Made by a program: the position numbers and the translations under genes. Below are positions 20,401 to 22,306 of a stretch of DNA of 22,306 nucleotides, in pieces; position 1 is the first letter of the stretch; each line of letters starts with the position of its first letter. The DNA is from Hofstenia miamia (taxonomy: Eukaryota; Xenacoelomorpha; Acoela; Hofsteniidae). The notes under the pieces were generated by a model. It made no database searches, had not been told where the DNA came from, and saw only the letters and a list, made by a program, of their open reading frames with translations. Where the stretch lies: assembly GCA_900660155.1 (NCBI GenBank), contig CABFPE010000230.1:421637-443942 (forward strand), given 5' to 3'.

Positions 20401-21221
20401 CTATGCGACCGGTTTCGATTTATAATCATCCTCAATACAAGTCTTGTGGTAATATCCCCTTCAAACACAATGTGTACAATTGTACACATGTAGAAACTAG
20501 ATTTTTATTGAGATATGAATTTATATTCAACCTTGAAATTAATTTGGTCTAAATATTGGTATAATTGAGTATTGAAGCGACCTTGGCAAAATTCGCATTC
20601 CGCAAAATGTTGTGTGCTATTTTGAATGCTATACTCCATTTTTAGGCAAAATTCTGTATAGAATTTTTTTGATATGTACTAGAATATAAATGTATTTTTA
20701 AATAGATACATTATTTTTACTGTTTCAACCTTAAACTGCCCGGGGACTTATATATATATATATATACATAAATTCTTATTTCTTATGTGAATTTATTTTA
20801 GGTTGGCTTCCTTGGAAAAATAGTGAACCTTTGGTGTTAAATGCGCACCTTACGTTCATTAGTGTCTCCTGGTACTATATCATTCAGAGTGAGAATGTTT
20901 GATTTCTTTACCATTTGAATTATTTACATATATTACCCTAGAAACTCAATTTGTTTGATAAATCGATGTTAAGGCATAAATTCATGTACTTATTCATATT
21001 TAATCAATAAGTCACAAATAAGAAGTGCTGAATAGCGTATTCTTAGAATGAGGGGTTGTACTTTTTGAAACGCATTTTCTTCACTGCTAAAAATATCATC
21101 CCAATTTTAATATTCAGTTTTGTTTGCCAAAAATATTCTTAAGCTGCCGTTTAAATATTGAATGATTAATGTGGAATTGCTAACAGGTAACAGGCCAATC
21201 CCAATACTGGTGAGTTGTTAA
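6522..21221 (+). CDS. KIAA0930: KIAA0930 homologue (DUF2045-type), partial multi-exon gene
   Basis: This is the overall gene span; the exons are listed separately. About 280 codons are recovered, against roughly 404 residues in the human protein. The family is conserved across animals and its molecular function is not established; I infer none. Visible landmarks, in order: DDLLFFV (human DDMLFYV), RRDNDKIP...DIDWEE (human RRDSKKLP...DIDWEE), VFPSPSTHRMD (human VFASPSKHPMD), LCVELVAS (human MVCVELVAS), GRAQIAV (human GHAEMAV), and SWLPW...NAHLTFIS (human SWLKL...YAHLTYVT). All splice junctions are GT...AG and phase-compatible. The N-terminal exon(s), about the first 50-60 residues in human, are not found. 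The serine/proline-rich central linker is mostly absent. Introns are inflated by transposons. I compared against the human sequence from memory and not by a search. Confidence 0.88.
6655..6759 (+). CDS. KIAA0930: KIAA0930-like exon B
   Basis: Exon of 105 nt, phase 0 at both ends, bounded by TTTGTTTAG and GTAAAC. It encodes 35 residues. The stretch RRDNDKIPNSQDHDIDWEET aligns without gaps to human [20 protein letters not shown], followed by LYLNVILQK against human VCLNLILQK. This is the strongest single match in the window and fixes the family. The preceding 48-nt intron contains an in-frame TAA at 6622-6624, so it must be removed for the protein to be read. The following intron is 5.8 kb long and full of transposons. 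Confidence 0.93.
6760..7438. other. 5' part of the 5.8-kb intron
   Basis: The intron starts with a good donor, GTAAAC. No exon, RNA gene or repeat element was recognised up to the hAT-like MITE at 7439. A short stretch at 6942-6959 (AATTAATCGCCGGGTTCC) resembles the motif iterated in the MITE at 10918-11324. Confidence 0.55.
7439..8071. mobile_element. hAT-like non-autonomous DNA transposon (MITE), 633 bp
   Basis: The ends form a perfect 15-bp terminal inverted repeat: CAGGCGCGTACCTAG at 7439-7453 and its reverse complement at 8057-8071. The CAGG(C/G)GCG start followed by G-rich runs (AAGGGGGTCGG on the left, AAAGGGGGTCG on the right) resembles non-autonomous hAT elements. No transposase is encoded. 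The minus-strand frame at 7782-7973 lies inside and resembles nothing I know. I could not find a clean 8-bp target duplication: the left flank is CAACAGCC and the right flank is ATGCCTCA. The insertion is therefore old, or the class assignment is wrong. The right arm also holds a hairpin, listed separately. Confidence 0.78.
8028..8054. repeat. Hairpin in the right arm of the hAT-like MITE
   Basis: GGGGTCGTT and AACGACCCC flank a short CGTACCC loop just inside the right terminal repeat. The 9-bp arms are perfect complements. The left end has only one related copy (AAGGGGGTCGG, 7462-7472), so the two ends are not symmetrical inside the 15-bp terminal repeat. Confidence 0.75.
8072..8451. other. 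Intronic spacer between the MITE and the minus-strand LINE
   Basis: A+T-rich sequence with no coding signal. It includes a T-rich stretch near 8330-8370. Nothing else was recognised. Confidence 0.5.
8452..8477. repeat. (TA)n microsatellite at the 3' end of the minus-strand LINE
   Basis: A 26-base TA run lies at the 3' side of the minus-strand LINE, after its untranslated region. It may be the element's own simple-repeat tail or a pre-existing TA target that was extended later. Confidence 0.85.
8580..10649 (-). pseudogene. LINE ORF2 reverse transcriptase remnant, multiple disruptions
   Basis: Order on the minus strand: a linker rich in Lys/Glu (10649-10251, with DKAAPFKYRYF), then KMADIIPLFKKGDPTKSENYRPIS (about 9945-9870), then QYGFQKGRSAIDALL and STALLDLSKAFDSLDF (9794-9650), GVPQGKVLEP with LYINDL, and the catalytic box QFADD with FADD at 9413-9402. 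The C-terminal part follows (9167-8772, then NIWNSS, LNSLDIKIRI and QFKRLLKENLL near 8740-8640). A TGA lies three codons after FADD (9392-9390), and frame changes separate the blocks. The usual serine and glycine of PQGSxLGP are Lys and Glu here. These changes leave no functional enzyme. One unresolved base (9162) lies inside the C-terminal block. Confidence 0.85.
10661..10917. other. Intronic spacer between the LINE and the 407-bp MITE
   Basis: A short A+T-rich stretch with no coding or repeat signal that I can recognise. It ends in the TA dinucleotide (10916-10917) that flanks the next element. Confidence 0.45.
10918..11324. mobile_element. TA-flanked MITE with iterated subterminal motif, 407 bp
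   Basis: The left end CCGTGCCTCCC (10918-10928) and the right end GGGAGGTGCGG (11314-11324) are imperfect inverted repeats, each bordered outside by TA (10916-10917 and 11325-11326). The arms continue with CGATTAG(G/A)CC on both sides. Further in, GATTTTCTG and ACCCGAAA on the left match GATTTCTG and ACCCGAAA on the reverse complement of the right. No protein is encoded. The TA flanks suggest target duplication as in Tc1/mariner or pogo-like transposons, but the superfamily is not established. Inside are five related motifs (see the repeat entry). The element is clearly richer in G+C than its surroundings. Confidence 0.75.
10923..11319. repeat. Five related copies of a GGCTTAATCG-CGGG motif
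   Basis: Copies: minus strand at 10923-10942 (read on plus as CCTCCCATCGATTAGGCCGA); plus strand TGGCTTATTGGCCGGGTG at 10982-10999; TCGGCTTAATCAGCGGTGC at 11226-11244; TCGGCTTATTGGGAG at 11283-11297; GGTCTAATCGCCGGGAGG at 11302-11319. The two right-hand copies are adjacent, which explains the 23-bp length difference between the two arms. Repeated subterminal motifs in small DNA transposons are often transposase-binding sites; that role here is inference. Confidence 0.6.
11327..12583. other. 3' part of the 5.8-kb intron
   Basis: No convincing exon. Immediately after the MITE there is a hairpin of 10-bp perfect arms (AAATCAATTT at 11341-11350 and AAATTGATTT at 11358-11367). A 108-residue plus-strand frame (11511-11837) is open but resembles no family I know and overlaps an equally long antisense frame. 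A (TA)n run lies at 12117-12138. The intron ends with a T-rich tract and TTTTTTTTAG before exon C. Confidence 0.55.
12117..12138. repeat. (AT)11 microsatellite
   Basis: A pure AT run of 22 bases inside the large intron. No adjoining retroelement was recognised. Confidence 0.9.
12584..12763 (+). CDS. KIAA0930: KIAA0930-like exon C
   Basis: Exon of 180 nt, 60 codons, phase 0 at both ends, with acceptor TTTTTTTTAG and donor GTGAAT. It is visibly richer in G+C than the flanking intron. It begins FKYELVCAVSQRDENG against human LDYMVTCAVCTRADGG. It continues VFPSPSTHRMDKKAQEE against human VFASPSKHPMDSKGEES, then SYPDIYFTINNYDE against SYPNIFFMIDSFEE. The alignment is nearly gap-free over the whole exon, which makes both boundaries secure. 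It follows exon B in frame (VILQK then FKYEL, as in human LILQK then LDYMV). Confidence 0.94.
12764..13681. other. Intron C-D (918 bp)
   Basis: GT...AG intron of the KIAA0930-like gene. A minus-strand frame of 82 codons at 13263-13511 is open but has no recognisable domain, no splice partner and no flanking signal that supports a gene. No transposon was recognised. Confidence 0.7.
13682..13822 (+). CDS. KIAA0930: KIAA0930-like exon D
   Basis: Exon of 141 nt, 47 codons, phase 0 at both ends, acceptor ACAATTTAG and donor GTACCT. It encodes AFKSSYLTDYQDLCVELVAS followed by a short loop and SVIFVGAVSYNAIKKVFEQK. Human has [37 protein letters not shown] at this point; the shared core is CVELVAS, VIF.G...Y.A(L/I)KKV. 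The exon joins exon C in frame (NNYDE then AFKSS; human DSFEE then VFSDM). Confidence 0.93.
13823..14754. other. Intron D-E (932 bp)
   Basis: GT...AG intron with no coding signal. It contains a hairpin with 8-bp perfect arms, TTGTCAGG (14240-14247) and CCTGACAA (14254-14261), around AAATTA. The open frame at 14423-14611 is unsupported. Confidence 0.65.
14755..14883 (+). CDS. KIAA0930: KIAA0930-like exon E
   Basis: Exon of 129 nt, 43 codons, phase 0 at both ends, acceptor CTAATTTTAG and donor GTATTT. I chose the acceptor at 14753-14754 over the later CTTAG at 14761-14765, because only the former keeps the frame of exon D. The product has TNLSTRLTG (human VSVAARMAQ), a more divergent middle, then DEQFINLRGP (human NMEFVRMKGP) and GRAQIAVTQT (human GHAEMAVSRV). 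The segment where human has KMSFGFYKYS is not conserved here (MLPWSGASSR). Confidence 0.87.
14884..15831. other. Intron E-F, part upstream of the piggyBac insertion
   Basis: Non-coding intron sequence. A small block near 15360-15430 is less A+T-rich (around CACAGGCCTTAGC and GGGCTATACTCCC), but no frame with compatible splice sites and similarity to the missing central linker of the protein was found. Confidence 0.5.
15965..15997 (+). repeat. Left subterminal inverted repeat of the piggyBac element
   Basis: Starts GGGTCACGGATCACCC and continues AATCGTCGGTAATGGTA. The inner 17 or so bases match the reverse complement of 17452-17485 closely (TCGTCGGTAATGGTA is identical) and the outer part is partly conserved (GGGT(C/G)AC...GTCAC/ATCAC). 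It overlaps the last codons of the transposase. Confidence 0.75.
15967..17215 (-). pseudogene. piggyBac transposase, frameshifted and internally deleted
   Basis: Blocks on the minus strand, in order: LSIDEHLIKFKG with the first catalytic Asp at 17195-17193; after a frameshift in a four-base C run (17169-17172), MKQYITSKSIKSGVRMWFLC and GYVYEFDIYLG (from 17160); then VVLQLCEKPRNSFTSPILLK; further on VAINCPVIIKMYN and MRGVDLADQLKN with the third catalytic Asp at 16340-16338; after another frameshift near 16290, YLRIFFNFMDIASINCQIFY and a decayed C-terminus ending FNEFYHYRRLGDP. In intact relatives the second Asp lies in a DNFFTSP motif. Here it reads RNSFTSP with the preceding segment shortened, so the DDD triad is broken. 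Most of the N-terminal DNA-binding part is absent. It cannot encode an active enzyme. Confidence 0.87.
17201..17218. repeat. 18-bp perfect palindrome
   Basis: TGAGAATTCGAATTCTCA is its own reverse complement. It lies in the transposase pseudogene just upstream of the first catalytic Asp codon and so partly encodes the residues before SIDE. No function is known to me. Confidence 0.8.
17452..17485 (-). repeat. Right subterminal inverted repeat of the piggyBac element
   Basis: The plus strand reads ACCATTACCGACGACAGCG followed by TCACCAGTCACCCC; the preceding base extends the match by one. It mirrors 15965-15997. It lies about 355 bp inside the right end, whereas the left copy lies about 130 bp inside the left end. 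Confidence 0.72.
17843..19267. other. Intron E-F, part downstream of the piggyBac insertion
   Basis: Non-coding, A+T-rich. A slightly less A+T-rich patch lies at about 18120-18240, but its frames have no similarity to the host protein. The word CAGCTGATAA or close variants recur (for example 19028-19036 and 19200-19208), which may be chance. The intron ends in TTTTTTAATTTTAG before exon F. Confidence 0.5.
19268..19352 (+). CDS. KIAA0930: KIAA0930-like exon F
   Basis: Exon of 85 nt, entering in phase 0 and leaving one base into a codon (donor GTATGT). It encodes ASDSIKNRQKSDDP then THSKPQLVRSKSSD. Its hydrophilic, Ser/Lys/Arg-rich composition, with LVRSKSSDS before SWLPW, matches the human region where LRSRSLSGTG and SLVGSW precede the conserved C-terminal block. 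Alignment is loose because this part of the family is low-complexity. Support comes mainly from splice sites, phase (the codon split by the next intron becomes AGT, Ser) and position. Confidence 0.75.
20470..20489. repeat. 20-bp perfect palindrome
   Basis: ATGTGTACAATTGTACACAT is exactly self-complementary. It lies in intron F-G, away from any recognised element end. Confidence 0.85.
20749..20766. repeat. (TA)9 microsatellite
   Basis: A pure TA run in intron F-G, 35 bp upstream of the acceptor of exon G. Confidence 0.9.
20802..20888 (+). CDS. KIAA0930: KIAA0930-like exon G
   Basis: Exon of 87 nt. It enters with two bases that complete the Ser codon begun in exon F and leaves with one base of the next codon. 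Acceptor ATTTATTTTAG, donor GTGAGA. It encodes WLPWKNSEPLVLNAHLTFIS followed by VSWYYIIQ. Human reads [22 protein letters not shown] then LPLHRIL, so W-L, the spacing and AHLT(F/Y) are conserved. The frame meets a TGA ten bases beyond the donor (20899-20901), so without splicing the protein would end in SENV. Confidence 0.88.
20889..21186. other. Candidate intron G-H (298 bp)
   Basis: Bounded by GTGAGA and TTGCTAACAG. I searched it for an exon encoding the DILE-like segment that human has between RILT and VRQKPIL, and found none with usable splice sites. If exon H is wrong, this interval is simply downstream sequence. Confidence 0.5.
21187..21221 (+). CDS. KIAA0930: KIAA0930-like exon H, candidate terminal exon
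   Basis: After the acceptor CTAACAG, the frame carried over from exon G reads S-NRPIPILVSC and stops at TAA (21219-21221). The human protein ends VRQKPILMT, so the (K/R)P..IL near-terminal motif fits. Two problems: the join lacks about seven residues present in human, and a strong donor (CTG followed by GTGAGT at 21210) lies inside. If that donor is used, a 23-nt micro-exon (21187-21209) would splice to the good acceptor TTTTTTGCAG at 22216, giving only EKW before a TGA at 22226-22228. I prefer the simple read-through, with modest confidence. Confidence 0.5.
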
Positions 21222-22306
21222 GTAATTTTAAAGAAATTGTTATTTGGCTGCATTTTCTTAAACAATTCGATGGATATTGTGGCTTTACCATGGTTTTTGC
21301 CACGTTCTCTACCCTGTTTTTGTCAGTTTAGTTCAGTCTTAAAATGACGAATCATAGATGTGTCTTTGATTTTTAAAAAAAATGTCTTGTAGAATTTGTG
21401 TTTCATTTTGTCTGGCTTTTTTTACTTAAAGTACTTCAAAATGCCTATCTTAATTAATTTATTGCAAGGCACGTGATAAACATAAATTTCTTTCATATAT
21501 TTAAATACCAAACCTCACTTATGAGGGTGATACACTATCAAATTTGTATGACCAATATTTGGCAAACAAAGTGTTTGACGAATGTTTGCCAGGGTATCAC
21601 CCCCGTCAAACACGCCATCAGACAAGCCATCAAAACTCCCTTCAGACAAAATAAAATCAAAATAATTTTGATATTTTCCGTCAAATATTCGTCAAAAAAG
21701 CTACTTATTTAACAATAACACTCTTTAAGGTTGAATAAATTTAATTAAGCGGGTAAAAACAACATTCAATCGTTCCCTTGTCTATTCTGTATGCATATTT
21801 TTGTTTTTTTACTTTAGTTAACACTATTCTTCACAATGGGGTTAAATTTACCCCAGCGAATTTTTATTAATAATTTTTTTAAGATGGAATTTGAAAGGTT
21901 GACTGAACTTTTCATTACATTTAATTTAATTTTACACATTTTGTGAGAATTTTAGGGTGCAAGCATTTTTTGGTCATGGAATTATGACTATTTTGTCAAT
22001 TGTGATTGGCATTTATTTTCATGTAGAAATATAAAAATGACCTGACAAAAGCAAAAAAAATCCTGACATCAGCTTTAATTGCTACAAATTAATATGTCTT
22101 AAGTTATTACTAGACCTTATAATTTGTGTTTTGAATAGAAAAAGATTAAAAGTTGCCCAAAAATAATAACCGTTTTGACATAAGACATCTTTTAACATGT
22201 TTATCATTTTTTGCAGGAAAAATGGTGACGTCAACAAGAATGTTAGTTAAAAATTTTATTATGGAATTTTCTAAACTTTCTATCCCATATTACCTTTGTG
22301 CCAAAG
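21222..22306. other. Downstream region with palindrome cluster and possible poly(A) signal
   Basis: No further exon of the gene is required. A candidate poly(A) signal AATAAA lies at 21734-21739, about 515 bp after the TAA, but in such A+T-rich DNA this hexamer is weak evidence. A cluster of inverted repeats lies at 21525-21672. The sequence after 22217 follows a good splice acceptor and stays open to the window end in one frame, so an additional exon cannot be excluded. Confidence 0.45.
21525..21602. repeat. Nested inverted repeats (possible MITE remnant)
   Basis: The outer arms GGGTGATAC (21525-21533) and GTATCACCC (21594-21602) are perfect complements. Inside them TGGCAAACA and TGTTTGCCA form a second perfect 9-bp pair. 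The enclosed and following sequence repeats (T)TTGACGAA- and GTCAAA-type words. A small foldback transposon is the simplest reading; no target duplication was identified. Confidence 0.6.

Larger units (their letters stand above)
19353..20801. other. Intron F-G (1449 bp)
   Basis: GT...AG intron. Small open frames at 20116-20322 and 20343-20552 have no recognisable similarity. It contains a 20-bp perfect palindrome at 20470-20489 and an 18-bp (TA)n run at 20749-20766. Confidence 0.65.

Noticed and set aside
22217..22306. Continuation of exon G directly into 22217-22306, open for 30 codons
   Set aside because: The phase works (giving RKMVTSTRM), but the resulting tail has no similarity to the family C-terminus and is A+T-rich background. 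Kept only as an untested alternative.
1..22306. CRISPR array, tRNA, rRNA or bacterial-type gene clusters
   Set aside because: No regularly spaced repeats with unique spacers, no cloverleaf or rRNA-like blocks, and no operon-like gene packing were seen.

Overview
The window is eukaryotic, almost certainly from an A+T-rich animal (probably a marine or other invertebrate). It has spliced exons with GT/AG boundaries, animal-type LINE, piggyBac and MITE remnants, many (AT)n and (ATT)n microsatellites, and no operon-like packing. One ambiguous base at 9162 suggests draft assembly sequence. I cannot name the species or phylum.

The only host gene I can support runs on the + strand from about 6.5 kb to 21.2 kb. 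It is a homologue of the conserved animal protein KIAA0930 (DUF2045-type family, no established biochemical function). I assemble it from eight exons at 6522-6606, 6655-6759, 12584-12763, 13682-13822, 14755-14883, 19268-19352, 20802-20888 and 21187-21221. All junctions have compatible reading phases, and most exons align to the human protein as I remember it. The first coding exon(s) are not found. A variable central linker is much shorter than in human or lies in unrecognised exons. The last few codons are ambiguous.

Layout. 1-87 is an (AT)/(ATT) microsatellite. 88-4984 is A+T-rich DNA with no gene I can support. 4985-6020 is a 5'-truncated LINE in + orientation with a YVDD reverse transcriptase, one frameshift and an (ATT)n tail. 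6522-6759 holds two gene exons separated by a 48-nt intron. The 5.8-kb intron 6760-12583 carries a hAT-like MITE (7439-8071), a decayed minus-strand LINE ending in a (TA)n tail (about 8452-10660), and a 407-bp TA-flanked MITE (10918-11324) with repeated internal motifs. 12584-14883 holds three exons separated by introns of about 0.9 kb. The intron 14884-19267 carries a complete-ended but dead piggyBac element (15836-17838) with TTAA on both sides and a frameshifted minus-strand transposase. 19268-21221 holds the last exons. The tail, 21222-22306, has a cluster of nested palindromes and a candidate poly(A) signal.

The picture is one slowly evolving host gene whose introns have been expanded by at least four different classes of mobile DNA, all visibly decayed. 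I found no clear sign of a new defence, CRISPR, toxin or other unknown system. The most unusual items are the iterated motif in the 407-bp MITE, the subterminal inverted repeat of the piggyBac element that overlaps its transposase C-terminus, and the unusual C-terminal end of the KIAA0930-like gene.
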